DNA from: Erinaceus europaeus
Lineage: Eukaryota > Chordata > Mammalia > Eulipotyphla > Erinaceidae
DNA: 64,000 bases
NCBI RefSeq assembly: GCF_950295315.1
Contig: NC_080170.1
Coordinates: 99,180,632 to 99,244,631, forward strand
Direction: 5' to 3'
Under the pieces are notes generated by a model. That model was not told where the DNA came from. It searched no databases and saw only the letters and a program-made list of their open reading frames with translations. The translations under genes and the position numbers were made by a program. Shown piece by piece: positions 19,461 to 32,270 of the stretch (its first letter is position 1; every line of letters begins with the position of its first letter).

Positions 19461-19933
19461 ATGAAATTCTGCTTGTATGAGATCCCATATCCATGAATTT
19501 TCATAAATTAAATGTAGAAGATGCATACGATTTTTTTGAAATGACCTCTTGAAGATCAATAATTTATGTCATCTCTCTCAATAATATATTCGTGTGAAAT
19601 GTATTGTATTAAAGCTAAAGACCACTTAGAATATTAATACATACCTCTAGGATAATGTTGAGATTTACTTTACAATCATAGTCCTTATTTTCAGAGTTAC
19701 CAGATCTATTTCTGTAGTCTCCTAGAGTCTATGACTAGCTTTGATATAAAGAATGTGGCACTAGTCGTTCAGTATGTGCCAGTAGCAACTGAAGTGTACA
19801 GTTTTACCATGAAGACAAAACAAAAATGGTGACCAAGAGTGGTTAAACAACCGTGCAAAAGGTCTAAATTATTAAACTATCTATGTTATAATCAAGAATA
19901 TGGAATATTTTTAGGCAGACAGGATGGTTTAAT

Positions 19934-19978
<45 letters not shown>

Positions 19979-20330
19979 AACTGAATAGGTAGACTGATTT
20001 TAAGTGATGGAATTAGAATTTATCTGCATATTTAAGAGTGCATATTAATGCTGAATGAAATGTTTATGGGATCTATAGGTATCTCATAGAAAATTTCCAG
20101 GGAAGAACAAATAAAGGCAAGCAGTACTATCTTTCTCTTTGTGTGTCTCCTTTCCTGAAACTGCATAAAATGTACATGTAAGGAGTAATATGTACAGATT
20201 ATGAAGCTGGTTAGGAAGTGTAAATCATTTATTATGTAAGTACTAGAAAAATATTTAAAATTTTCCATTTATTCATATCACTTATCTTTCTGGATGTTTA
20301 GACTTAATCATGGAAGAATGTGAAAGAGGC
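19461..20330. other. Unique DNA with (GA)n tract
   Basis: A GA microsatellite occupies 19938-19970. No supported gene. Confidence 0.5.
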
Positions 20331-20626
20331 CTTTATTTATTTATTTATTTATTATATTTATTTATTTGCCCTTTTGTTGCCCTTGTTTTTTTATTGTTGT
20401 TGTAGTTATTATTGCTGTTGTTGATGTCATCGTTGGATAAGACAGAGAGAAATGGAGAGAGGAGGGGAAGAAATGGGGAGAGAAAGATAGACACCTGCAG
20501 ACTTCCTTCACTACTTGTGAAGTGACTTCCCTGCAGGTGGGGATCCGGGGGCTGGAACCAAGATCCTTGTGCTGATCCTGTGCTTTGTGCCATGTGCACT
20601 TAACCCACTGTGCTACCACCCAATTC
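20331..20626 (-). mobile_element. ERI-type SINE (type A)
   Basis: TTTATT repeats, TTGCCCTTTTGTTGCCCTTG, GGATAAGACAGAGAGAAATG, CACCTGCAG and GTGCTACCACCCAATTCCC. Flanked by GTGAAAGAGGCCTTT on the left and CTGAAAGAGGTCTTT on the right, a decayed duplication. Confidence 0.93.
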
Positions 20627-21699
20627 CCTGAAAGAGGTCTTTTATGTGTAAGAAAATTTGAAACTACATAAAGTCTAAGAAAACAGTGTCTAAGTTGTCT
20701 GAAATCATTTGATGTGTTGATACTGGTATAATTCTCAGAACTGTTGTTTTCTATCTTGTTGTTTTATGTTTGATTCATATGGATTTATATAGTCATATAT
20801 AAATCCATTTGGAACTTGATATTCTTTAATCTTGTATAATACAATGTACTGTTTTAGGGGAAAAAAAGAATTAAACAGAAACAGTATGTACTGGCTCACT
20901 TTGAAGATATAGACATATATAGGGCTTGATACTATGCATTCCACAAATCACATTTCTTCTCACTCTATCACTAATTCACAAATCTAAAGTTTGGCTCCCA
21001 AAAATGTCTCTAAAATAAAACTAGAAATAAACAATTTGGAAAATGAAAGCATAGTGAATAAACTTACTTGATTAAAAAAATTCTGAAAAATCCAGATAAT
21101 TTTAAAAGAAAAAACATATACAGAAAGTTCTTTTTTTTTTTCTTGAAATTGTGTTTGATCTAACTGAAAGTTAGTAAGAAATCAAATATAATTCTTATAT
21201 TGTTGCCACAACATGACACTAAGGTAATGATTCTCAATATGTAGTTATCTGACCCAGAACTCTCTCTAATTTTTGCAACAGAAAGTAAATGCCTTCAAAG
21301 TAAAAATCCTGGGCATGAGGGCAATCTGTCACCCCACTGATCCCCAGGGCTGATTTAGCTGATCTGCCTGACTAGGCCAGTGTCCCCTTCCTCTCTCACC
21401 ACTCCATGTGCTTCCCTCCCTAAGTCAAAAGAGGATGACCTTCCAGGAATAGAGGCGGACTAATCTTAGGTCAAGGGTAAAGGAGCACTCCCCTGATAGA
21501 ACCTCCAAACAAGCTCTCAGAATTCCTAATTTCAAATTAAACTTATTCATTTCAGTTACTAAAGGTCAAAATAGACATATTTAATGTCCAAATGAAGCTA
21601 AACCTTCAGAAGACAGCTTAGATAGTCAATGATAGTAAAATGTGCTTCATTTTCATGACCAGAATTTGTTTTGCACACATTAAAAACTTCCAATGTGGA
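20627..21699. other. Unique DNA
   Basis: About 1.07 kb, AT-rich except for a more GC-balanced part at 21300-21520. No supported gene. Confidence 0.5.
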
Positions 21700-21925
21700 A
21701 TTTTTTTTTTTATTTTCCCCTTTTGGATAGGGCAGAGAGAAATGGAAAGAGGAGGGGAAGACAGAGAGGGGGAGAGAAAGATAGACACCTTTAGACCTGC
21801 TTCACCGCCTGTGAAGAGATGCCCCTGCAGGTGGGGGAGCTGAGGGCTCGACCTGGATCCTTATGTGAGTCCTTGCGCTTCATGCCACTTGCGTTTAACC
21901 CACTGCACTACTACCAGACTCCCCC
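21700..21925 (-). mobile_element. ERI-type SINE (type A)
   Basis: TTTGGATAGGGCAGAGAGAA, GACCTGCTTCACCGCCTGTG, GGATCCTTATGTGAGTCC, CACTACTACCAGACTCCC. Confidence 0.92.
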
Positions 21926-22020
21926 AGAAATTTTGATTTAAAAATGACAGCATGCTTATTTCTTCAGTGATAGTACATATTCATATATGATTCATTTACA
22001 TAAAATCAAGATAACATCCA

Positions 22021-22380
22021 GAGGTTGGGATATAGCTTGTTTGGCAGAATGTATACTTTCTCATATGTGAGGACCTGGGTTGAAGTTGCCAGATAGCACA
22101 TGAGAGTATCTGCAGGGGAATGGTTTACAAGTGGTGTCATTGTGCATCAGTGCTATGTTGTCTGTCCTTATTTGAGTCAACAAGATAGCTCATGGTGATA
22201 GGATGTTTTCATTGTCATGTACAATTCAAGTTTGATGACTGGCCCTCTCCACACTGCAGAAAGTTTTGATGCTATAATCTCTCTCCCTCCCCCCCACACC
22301 TCTCCCTTTTTCTCTCTCTCTACCCCACCCACATACTACCTATGCCTGTTTGTTTTCTATCTCAAAAAGTCAACCCATGT
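22021..22380 (+). mobile_element. Two decayed SINEs in tandem
   Basis: 22021-22180: GAGGTTGGGATATAGCTTG, GAGGACCTGGGTTGAAGTTG. 22187-22380: CAAGATAGCTCATGGTGATA, CAATTCAAGTTTGATGACTG, then TCTC-rich sequence. Confidence 0.55.
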
Positions 22381-22649
22381 TTTGAAGTCCGTGTAATAAT
22401 AAAACATAAAAAGTAGGTAAATGGTATCAAATTTCAGGTGTTTTTGAGACTTTCGATACATAGGAATAGCTATTTTTAATATATGATATGTGGCTTTTAT
22501 CAGTCATATACTTAAGCAACACAGACCTCATGAAGGATATATTGTCAGTAAATATCAGGCTTTATACTTAGGAGAACTGAGAAGCTGATTTACATTGACC
22601 TAGTTAGTAACACATCAGTTTATTGTTCAAGACCTTAATATATATTTTT

Positions 22650-22925
22650 TAAAGATTTTAAAAATATTTATTTCTTCCCTTTTGTTGTCCTTGTTTTCTT
22701 ATTGTAGTAGTTTTGTTGTTGTTATTGATGTCATTGCAGTTGGATAGGACAGAGAGAAATGGAGAGAGGAGGGGAAGACAGAGGGGGAGAGAAAGACACC
22801 TGCAGACCTGTTTCACTGGCTTGTGAAGGGAGGACACCTGCAGGTGGGGAGCCTGGGGATCGAATTGGGATCCTTATGCCTTTGCACAACATGCGCTTAA
22901 CCCGCTGTGCTACCGCCCGACTCCC
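22650..22925 (-). mobile_element. ERI-type SINE (type A)
   Basis: TTATTTCTTCCCTTTTGTTG, GGATAGGACAGAGAGAAATG, CACCTGCAGGTGGGGAGCC, ACCCGCTGTGCTACCGCCCG. Confidence 0.95.
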
Positions 22926-23210
22926 CTCAATATATTTTATCTAAAAATATCAAGGCTTTGGATAAATCAGTGGTTTAATTTTTCCTTTGGCACAAATTAA
23001 AGAAAACTCATATATGTAAAATCAGTAAAACCCCTTTCTGCTGTACTTAAAGTTGGAATGAAGACTATCTCGAACTCTTACTAACCATTGACTAACTTAT
23101 CTTGCTATAGTTATCATTATCATTACTTTTTAACCAAATATTCATGTATCTATCTCAATTAAATCTTAAATAGATTTTTCGGGGGAGAGGACAGTTGTCA
23201 CGTGAAATAT

Positions 23211-23234
23211 GTGTGTGTGTGTGTGTGTGTGTGT
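23211..23234. repeat. (GT)n microsatellite
   Basis: About 12 units. Confidence 0.9.
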
Positions 23235-23239
23235 ATGAA

Positions 23240-23615
23240 AAATGCATGCATAAAAATCAGACCCCTTTTGGTCCATACTTCCAGAGGGGTAAATGTTAGG
23301 TGGAAGTGAACAGAGGACAGTGAACTCCAATTTTATCAGTACCTGAGAGAGAAGAGAAAAAGAAAAGAAAAGAAAAAGACACTCAGAGGTAGTAGGTTTG
23401 ACTTAGAAAGGAAAATAAAGCAGAAAAAGGGAAGATATATATATATATATATGAATATAGAAATAATAACCAACCCATATCTGTGATCTTGGGAGAATTA
23501 CCACAGTTTCCTATGGAGGAAATGGGGTCACGGATCTCTGGTGGTGGGAGAGGTGTGCAATTATACCCCTGGTATAATTTTGTAAATCAATATTAAATCA
23601 CTAATAAAAATTTTA
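23240..23615 (+). mobile_element. Old L1-like 3' end
   Basis: CAGAGGTAGTAGGTTTGACT, CTTAGAAAGGAAAATAAAGC, CTGGTGGTGGGAGAGGTGTG, TTTGTAAATCAATATTAAAT then A-rich. It recurs at 39230-39405 and 57990-58315, so it is a repeat; its link to L1 is inferred from its neighbours. Confidence 0.6.
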
Positions 23616-24267
23616 AAATGCATAAAAATAAAACACCAGACCTCAAATATTGCCATTTCACTTACAAAACTTTGCAGTTAGAATTCAGTGTAATGGTTAG
23701 TCACATTTCATTAATTTACCAATCACAGTTATTCATGCTAACACAAGGGTCTTACACAAAAATCTTAATAATACAGTTTAGGGGGGTGAGGCCCTCAAAG
23801 CTTTATGTTGAATCTCCAAGAGGGATTAAATGGAGAAAGACAGAATGTCACAGGAGCTGTTCTTTGACTCGGTGGGTGCGTGTCCTGGAATTTATATTAC
23901 AGCTTTCTTTTATTTAATTATTTTAAAACAGCCGCCAAATTCATATGAGCAAGAACTGTTCAATATTGGTTGCACTGCTATAGTTATTTTTGTTAACTAG
24001 TTTTGCATAGTTCTCTCTGTCCTCAGACACAAAACATTTGTCTCACACATTTTTTTCCCACAAAACTTTAGTGAGGGATTAATAGTTTACAGTACAGTTT
24101 TAAGTCAGTTTCTCACTTCCAATTCTGGGAACTTTTTCCTGTTAACACAATGAGCAAGCATAGGGCAAAATTTTGGCCAGTTACTTATGGAACTGATAAG
24201 ATCCATTCTTCATTTCTTTGGAAGGTTCCCCATTTGCTGGCCCATCAACTAGTCACTTAAAGGATTC

Positions 24268-24588
24268 TTTGTTTGTTTTGTTTTTGCCTCCAGGGTTATC
24301 TCTGTGGCTGGTGCCTGCAGTAGGAATCCACTGATCCTGGTGACTGTCTTTTTTTCCTTTGCTGTTGTTGCTGCTATTGTTGTTGTTTGGTAGGACAGGG
24401 AGAAATTGAGAGAGGAGGGGAAGACAGAGAGCAGCAGAGAAAGACACCTACAGATCTGCTTCACTGCTTGTAAAGCTACTTCCTGCCCAACAGGAGGGGG
24501 TCCAAGGCTCAAACTAGGATCTTTGTAGGGGTCTTTGTACTTAGCATCATGGGCTCTTAGCTGAGTGTGCTATTGCTGAACCCCAGAG
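24268..24588 (-). mobile_element. ERI-type SINE with long extension
   Basis: TTTTGCCTCCAGGGTTATCT, GGTGCCTGCAGTAGGAATCC (extension), then GGTAGGACAGGGAGAAATTG and CACCTACAGATCTGCTTC. Confidence 0.88.
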
Positions 24589-24617
24589 GATTTTTTTAAA
24601 TGCCATCACAGAGGGAG

Positions 24618-24632
24618 AAGTCAACTGTTTTT
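24618..24632. repeat. Target-site duplication, left (twin-primed L1)
   Basis: AAGTCAACTGTTTTT, repeated exactly at 27554-27568. Confidence 0.93.
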
Positions 24633-26120
24633 TTATAAATTAATTTATTTATTTAAGAAAGGAGACATTAACAAAATCATAGGATGGGGGGGTACAACTC
24701 CACACAATTCCCACTACCCAATCTCCATATTCCATCCCCTCCCCAATAGCTTTCCCATTCTCTATCCCTCTGGGAGCATGGTCCAAGGGTCCTTGTGGGT
24801 TGCAGAAGGTAGAAGGTCTGGCTTCTGTAATTGCTTCCCCTCTGAACATGGGCGTTGACTGGTAAGTCCATACTCCCAGTCTGCCTCTCTCTTTCCCTAG
24901 TAGGGTGAGTCTCTAGGGAAGCAGAGCTCCAGGACGCATTGGTGGGGTCTTCAGTCCAGGGAAGCCTGGCCAGCATCCTGATGGCATCTGGAACCTGGTG
25001 GCTGAAAAGAGAGTTAACATACAAAGCCAAACAAATTGTTGAAGAATCATGGACTCAAAGGTTGGAATAGTGGAGATGAACTGTTGGGGGGTACTCACTG
25101 TAAACTCTAGTGTACTACTGTTTTCAGGTATATATTTGCCCTAGTTTATGGATACCTGTGAACATATGCTCTATCTCCTGGAACCTGGTCTATATCTAGG
25201 TTTTGGGACTTTGTTAGGAAGTGAACCACCTGGGATGGCATTAGAGAATATTATGAAAGGAAAGGTCTCACCCGAGTGATGAAGCTGAAGGGTTGTCATT
25301 CCACACCTGAAGTCTCTGGACACAGTCTGAAGTGAAGCATGCTGGGGTGGTACTCATTGCATTGATTAGGTTGCAATCAGCGGATGCAATATTATTTGAT
25401 AAGAATTGGGAGAAGCATACGGGAAAGTGGGCCCTACCCTAGGGTCCCAGGACTGGGGGAAGTTTAGGCTCTATAGTGGAAATGTGAGTTTCCTGCTGTC
25501 TTAGGGTTCAAGAAGACAATGGATAGTTACTGTTATCATCACATTATTTGGTAATTGGGTTAACTTTGAAAAGTCCCTTTGTTAGACATACAATCATTTT
25601 CCCCCTCATATTAATTAGTGATTTATATGACTACAATTTAATAGGTGTGTACATAAACACCATTCCCATCACCAAAAGATTGTGTCCCATCCCACCCACT
25701 GACCCCCACCCCCATCCCACCCCCCACCGGCCCAGGAAGCCACATGTCCACCCTCCCGCTCACCACAGGGTTTTTACTTTGGTGCCCTACATTCAATTTA
25801 GTCAGATCCTGCCTTTAGTTTCCCTTTCTGATCTTCTTTCTCAACTTCTGTTGATGAGTGGGATCATCCCATACTCATCTTTATCTTTCTGACTTAGCTC
25901 ACGTAATATAATTCCTTCTAGCTCTGACCAAGATGGGTCAGAGAAGTTGAGTTCATTGTTTTTAGTAGCTGCATAGTATTCCATTGTGTATATATACCAC
26001 AGCTTTCTCAGCCACTCATCTGTTGTTGGGCACCTGGGTTGCTTCCAGGTTTTAGCTATTAAGAATTGTGCTGCTATGAACATAGGAGTACACACATCTT
26101 TTTGGTTGGGTGTTATGGAG
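24633..26120 (-). mobile_element. L1 3' segment of a twin-primed insertion
   Basis: The complement reads ORF2 C-terminus, 3' UTR and poly(A) (T-rich at 24633-24660). The 25841-26095 frame encodes TPMFIAAQFLIAKTWKQPR, DEWLRKLWYIYTMEYYAA and SELEGIILRELSQ, the standard L1 ORF2 ending. Confidence 0.95.
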
Positions 26121-27553
26121 ACTTAACAATTATTAACATCTATGCACCCAATGAGGGACCATCTAAATACATCAAACACCTACTGAAAGAACTTCAAAAA
26201 TACATTAATAGTAATACAATAATAGTGGGAGATTTTAACACCCCACTCTCACACTTAGACAGATCAACAAAGCAGAGAATCAACAAAGAAACAAGAGAAT
26301 TAAATGAAGAGATGGTCAAACTAGACCTCCTGGACATCTTCAGAGCCCTTCACCCCAAAAAACTGGAATACACATTCTTCTCAAATCCACACAATACATA
26401 CTCAAGGATAAACCACATGTTAGGCCACAAAGACAGCATCAATACATTCAAGAGCATTGAAATCATCCCAAATATCTTTTCAGACCACAGTGGAGTAAAA
26501 CTAACATTTAACAACAAGCAGAAAATTTTTAAAAGACACAGAATTTGGAAAATAAACAACATACTACTTAAGAACCACTGGGTCAGAGAGTCCCTCAAGC
26601 AAGAAATTCAAATGATCCTGGAAAAAAATGAAAATGAAGACACAACCTATCAAAATATTTGGGACATAGCTAAAGCAGTATGAGAGGGAAACTCATAGCC
26701 ATACAATCACATATTAAACACCAAGAAAAAGCTCAAATAAACTACCTTACTGCACACCTCAAGGACTTAGAGGAAGAGGAACAAAGGAATCATAAAGCAA
26801 CCAGAAGGACAGAAATCACTAAAATTAGAGCAGAAATTAACAACATCGAAAATAAGAGAGCCATATGAAACCAAATGTTGGTTCTTTGAAAGATTAAACA
26901 AAATTGACAAACCCCTAGCCAGACTCACTAAACAAAAAAGGGAGAAGAATCAAATTCATAGAATTGTAAACGATAGAGGAGATATCACAACTGACACCAC
27001 AGAAATCCAGAAAATCATGTGAAACTTCTCTGAAGTACTATATGCCACCATGCTAGAAAATCTGGAAGAAATGGAAGAATTCCTAGAAGCATATGCCCTT
27101 CCAAAACTGAACCAAGAAGAACTACAAAACCTAAATGCACCAATCACAGACTAAGAAATTGAAACCATTATTAAGAATCTTCCCAACAACAAAAGTCCTG
27201 GGCCAGATGGCTTCACAAATGAATTCTACAAAACCTTCAGGAAATAGTTACTACCCATACTTCTAAAGCTTTTCCATAAGATTGAAGAAACAGGAACACT
27301 CCCATCTTCTATGAAGCCAACATCACCCTGACACCAAAAGCAGATAGGGACACAACAAAAAAGGAAAACTACAGACCAATATCTCTGATGAACATAGATG
27401 CCAAAATATTAGACAAGATCTTGGCCAACTGGATACAGCAGCATATCAAAAAGACTGTTCATCCTGACCAAGTGGGATTTATCCCAGGAATGCAAGGTTG
27501 GTTCAACAACAAACGTAAGTCAATCAATGTCATTCACCACACCAATAAAAGCA
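26121..27553 (+). mobile_element. Inverted 5' segment of the same L1 (endonuclease to RT)
   Basis: ORF2 in plus orientation, opposite to the adjoining 3' segment. It covers the endonuclease end ([47 protein letters not shown]), the linker and early reverse transcriptase ([40 protein letters not shown]). Stops at several points break the frame. The remaining RT, including the FADD box, is missing between the two segments. Confidence 0.95.
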
Positions 27554-27568
27554 AAGTCAACTGTTTTT
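27554..27568. repeat. Target-site duplication, right (twin-primed L1)
   Basis: Matches 24618-24632. The L1 sequence ends in GCAAAG, overlapping the AAG of the duplication. Confidence 0.93.
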
Positions 27569-28680
27569 AATAACATAAAGTAGCTAGTTAAACAATATAT
27601 TTCTATTTCAGGTCTCTCCCTCATTCCATGACTGTCTAACTTCCTTTCATTCCATTACAAGTATAAACTAACTCTTTAGCAGTACTACCAAGAAAGTAAT
27701 TCCTTAATCAATCCCCACTAACTTCCATGATTAACAAGATAACAGTATCTATTCAGCTTAAGTATTTCACTTAATCAGCTTGTATATTTCACTAAATTTA
27801 GTGTTTGTCCACCAAAAGACAAAGTATAAACCTACGGAATTTATTTTTTTTATTGTTTACAGCTATGCTTTCAATGTAATTAACTATTCTCATTCTCATG
27901 TGTCGAGAGTAAATCTGATGGGACGAATGAGAACATAGCATATCTTAGTTTGTTATGAACTCTGTATATGAATAAATCAAAAGAAAAACTGAATGCAAAT
28001 ATTAGGTACTACAAATATCTGTGTTGAGAAGTGAAAATGATTAGACCTTGTTTCCAAAATTGGTCAGCCCCAAGCTAATTACTAAATACTGTTTTAAACA
28101 CTACGTTATTTTAATTCCTAAGGGGGGAATGTTTATCTTTTTTTCTGTTTATTTTTCAATTAAGGCATAAAAATTAAAAAAAATGTTTCAACTTAAAACT
28201 AGATTTCTTTTGCGCCATCAAGCAACAGAGTCATATGCTGTTAGTTATAATAAGACATGTGAAAAATAAATTAGCATAACTGTGAATACTCCCCCTGAGT
28301 GTTTCTAAAATGACAATTTCATACTTACAGGTCAAAACATTAAGTAATGTTTTTGGTCATATTTATGAGGTTATAATAGTTGAGAACCAAATATATCGTT
28401 AAATTATATAACCAGCTATTTTAAATATCCTTAATTCAATACAAACTGCTTTGGAATGGCACGATACCTGGGAAGAAATGCTGTAGCTAAAATGGGCAAA
28501 GTATAATGTTTTATAAAATTTAACCTCATCCAACTGATTTTTAGATAAATAATTAGCATTTTACTTGCCACTTTTTGGTAATTAAATCTTAAATTACCCT
28601 TGGTAAGTGTAAGCTGATTTAGTAAGTTCTTTATAGAACACCTGTGTTCAAGGAGTACATGTCTTTCTCCAAGAGATACC
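27569..28680. other. Unique AT-rich DNA
   Basis: About 1.1 kb without a supported gene. Confidence 0.5.
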
Positions 28681-28890
28681 AACATATAGATGATAGATGG
28701 AGATAGATAGATGATAGACAAACAGGCAGATATGGAGAGAGAGAGAGAGGGAGAGAGACAGAGACAGAGACAGACACACAGAGAGAAGCAGAGAGTGACC
28801 ACAGCATCAAAGCTTCCTTCAATATGATTGAGATCAGACTCAAGACTGGATCACACAAAAGGCAAAGCATTACACTATACAAGTGATCTA
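28681..28890 (-). mobile_element. GATA/GA microsatellite plus decayed SINE
   Basis: GATAGATGGAGATAGATAGA then GA and CAGA repeats, followed by GATCAGACTCAAGACTGGAT and GCAAAGCATTACACTATACA, the complement of a tRNA-like SINE head. Confidence 0.55.
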
Positions 28891-28914
28891 TTTTGACAGC
28901 CAATGTTTATTTGT

Positions 28915-29062
28915 AGAGACAAAAGACAGAGAGCAGAAAGTCAGAGAGAAAGAGCCACAGAAATCAATCATCCTTCAATGCACTGAGGCCAGATTTAAAC
29001 CTGACTCATGCATATAGCAAAGCAGCAGCATACTATCCAAGTGAGCTATGTCACTGGCCTGA
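28915..29062 (-). mobile_element. Decayed SINE
   Basis: The complement reads CAGGCCAGTGACATAGCTCA with a GTTTAAATCTGG B-box remnant and TTGAAGGATGATTGATTTC. Same type as 41890-42032. Confidence 0.55.
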
Positions 29063-29180
29063 AAATCAATGTAAAGAAACAGAAAACTTAAGCTGATATG
29101 CCAAAATCACTATGGGTATCAGACAGAAGGGGAGAACTATAAGGAAAAATCTACTCGCTGCCGATCCCTATTTTTATTAT

Positions 29181-29389
29181 TTTTGAAAATTATCTTTATT
29201 TATTTATGGGGTAGAGACAACCAGAAATTGAGAGAGAGAGAAGGGGAAGTTAGAGAGGGAGAGAGATACCTACAGGCCTGCTTCATCACTTGCAAAGTTT
29301 TCCACCTGCAGGTGGGGACTGTGGTGTCAAACCCGGGTCTTTGAACATTGTAATGTGTGCCCAACCAGGTGCGCTACCAGCTACCTAGC
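29181..29389 (-). mobile_element. SINE, type B
   Basis: GGGGTAGAGACAACCAGAAA, CACCTGCAGGTGGGGACTG, GGTGCGCTACCAGCTACC. Confidence 0.9.
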
Positions 29390-29392
29390 ACT

Positions 29393-30264
29393 TGATTGGT
29401 ATTTTAGAAAGTTATCTCATTGGATGTGTCATGCCACATCATTCAAAAAGTAAAGTTCATTTTTTTTTCTCTCCATAGATTCCATTTACTACCAGTAGGT
29501 TCTCTTATTTACTCTGAGCTAGCAAAACTTTATCATTCTTCAAGCAGCCAGGCATTTGACCTATTTGCAAATTTCAAACTTATTTTTTCCAATAGCATTC
29601 CTCCAAAGATCCTCTTTTAGATCTACCCCACCTTAACTTCCCACCTTCTGCAAGCTTTTGCTGAAATGTTAACTTTTTCAGGAGGCCTATCCTAACCAAC
29701 TTTTATAAAGTTAACCCATAATTTATACATTTTCTAGAACTCTCTGAGGTACTTTTCCAAGTCTCTAGCAATATTATTTTTTACCTTCTAATACATTATG
29801 TATTTTGTTTATATCATCCATGTATTGCTTTGCTAAGTAGAATCTCAACTCAATGAGACCAGAGAATTGTGTCTCCTTTGTTCTCTGATACATATCCAGT
29901 GTCTTGAAATGGATTTAGCACAAAAGAAATGTTCAATGAATACTCATTAAATGAATAAATGTAGGAATGTATATAATTTGAACTAACACTTTTGGGGAAT
30001 GGAGAGTAAGAAAAATAACACAAAGTAGCTGAGTTTGTAAATAAGGATTTTCTAACAGCAAAGAAATAAAAGCTTGGGTGAAAATGGAGAAGCAAGCAAG
30101 AGCTGTGATACATAGTTGACTTATGCATAACACTACCCCAAATAAATGGGAGGACTGCATCCATAAAGTCCATGCTTATAATTATTTCAACATTGTAGAA
30201 GTTGATTCTGAGGGAAGGAGTTTCTGAAGTTGAAAGATAATTAATGCCAAGGTATCAAGTATGA
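29393..30264. other. Unique DNA
   Basis: No repeat or gene recognised. The frames at 29850-30173 have no family signature. Confidence 0.5.
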
Positions 30265-30470
30265 GAGGTCTGTGTGGTGGCTTATCCGGTCGAGTTAAAC
30301 ATTACTATGCATGAGGACCTAGGTTTCAGTCTTGGGTCTGTATCTACAGAGTTGAAATTTCAGGAGTAGTGGAACAGTGCTACATGTGACTCTCTCTTCC
30401 TCTTCTCCTTCTCTCACTGTGTATCTCCTGCCCTCTAACAAAAACAAACAAATAAAAATATAGCCACTGG
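30265..30470 (+). mobile_element. Decayed SINE
   Basis: GGTCTGTGTGGTGGCTTATC, GAGGACCTAGGTTTCAGTC, GTAGTGGAACAGTGCTACAT, TCTC-rich body, AACAAAAACAAACAAATAAA tail. Confidence 0.65.
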
Positions 30471-32066
30471 AAACTGTAACGTTATTAAGGGACCAAGAAC
30501 CAGTGATATTTCTGCTTGCAAAACAAATAAATACATAATCATCTTTGAGGTCCTGAAGCAACACTGTAGATTATCTAGACATTTCTGGAGGATAACTAAC
30601 AACTGAAATTGTGAGAATCCATCCTCATAGACATTTTGCTTAAATAGAACTTGATCCCTTCTTGCTGCCTATTCTATGGAGATTCTGAACAGTGAAAAAC
30701 AGAAGTATAGCACAGGAAGCAGAGCACTTTTCTGAATCGTAGATTTCTTCATGAAGAAAATAATACTGACGTAAGCAGACATTATTTTATTAATGCATTA
30801 GCAATTCCAGAGATCTGATTCACTGCCCGAATAGAGCAATTTTAGCAACACAAAGTCTACAATATGGAAGAAGGTTTTTGTTTACTGAATAATTAGTAGT
30901 GCAGACTGAGTTCTTTCTTTCTCAATACTAAAAAAACTTTGAAGGCAGAACAAGAGATCTTGTGGAATTCTAACCCATAATCTTATCCAAACTATCTTCA
31001 TCTTTGTTAAGAATGAGAATGTATAAGAGAATAGGAAAATTCCAAGTAATAAAAAAAAATCTAAGATATAACAAATAATACCTCTGTAAATTCTTACTTA
31101 GGCATCTCATGTTCTGAGGGGTAGACTTACAGTAATAAAATATCACATATATACTCTGCTTTTGTAAAAAATTTCCCCCAAAATAGTCTATACTAGGTAT
31201 TCTTTCTAGTGAGTTAAGATTATTGAGGGAAAGTATCTATTGTATAAAGATGCTTTCAGTCATAGTTCAAGAGAAAAGAAGACTAAAATGGAATGTTTTA
31301 ATAAAGTAGAGATTGAAAAAGTAAAGAAAATAATACTTAAGTGATACAGATAACTTGAGCCCAATCAGGGCAAATGGTTTCATAGCCATTTGGACACAGT
31401 GATAGGAAATTTCCAGATTTTAGCCCCTGGGAATGCTTATAACATGGGCTTACAATATGATTGTGAAGCATTTCTAAGTAAACCTCAATACAGGACAGAA
31501 AGACTGAAAATATAATAAAGGGTAATTAATGTGTAGAAAGTCTGAGACAGTGTGGGCTGGTCTTCACTGGGCAAGCAAGTGATAACCAGTAGAGATAATA
31601 AAAGTCTGACTAAACTTTTACTGAGACTTTTTTCCCCTTATTTTCTTATATCTATTTTCCTTTTATTTCAACTAGATATCTCTCTGAAAATTATTATTTT
31701 TCATGAACTCATATCTAAATTTTTATTTTTATTTCATAAGTATAGTTATATGTGTTATCTTGTTGAACTTTGAAATCATTGATAGAAATTGCCTTTAGGA
31801 TTCCTTTTTCTTTTTGTTGTTGCTTGGGTTTCAGAACTCAAGGTCAGCTTTTTCTGACAAAAAGAGATTCAGAGAGTGAAAGATACCACATATTGAAGCT
31901 CCCCACTAGAATTGAATTGCTCAGTATAATAAAGAAAATGAGTGCTGATTAAGAAAAATCACCACCCTCTTAATACTTTAAATTAAATGATAAAATAGTA
32001 ATAGTAAATATTCATTTATGTATACAAACAAATACTGGTACGAATATTTAAAATGTTATGCTTAGG
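30471..32066. other. Unique AT-rich DNA
   Basis: About 1.6 kb, the longest uninterrupted repeat-poor part of the left half with 35335-36971. No supported gene. Confidence 0.5.
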
Positions 32067-32270
32067 GACAAGGCAGTGGCATACTTGGTTGAGTGCTCAC
32101 ATTACAGTGCACAAGGACCCAGGTTTGAGCCCCTGGTCCCCACCTGCAGGGGGAAAGCTTCACAAGTGATGAAACAGGATTGAAGGTGTCTTTTCTCTCC
32201 TTGTCTCTCTACCCCTCCCCTCTCAGTTTCTCTTTGTCTTTATCCAATAATAAATAAAATATTTTTAAAA
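32067..32270 (+). mobile_element. SINE, type B
   Basis: GGCAGTGGCATACTTGGTTG, AGGTTTGAGCCC, CACCTGCAGGGGGAAAGCTT, AATAAATAAAAT tail. ATGTTATGCTTA on the left and ATGCTATGCTTA on the right form the duplication. Confidence 0.93.

Noticed and set aside
24677..25030. 117-codon minus-strand ORF, with relatives at 33212-33523 and 39762-40157
   Set aside because: All are sense-strand frames in the L1 3' UTR. They are similar because the repeat is similar. The frame differs in its ends among copies, and L1 3' UTRs are not known to encode protein.
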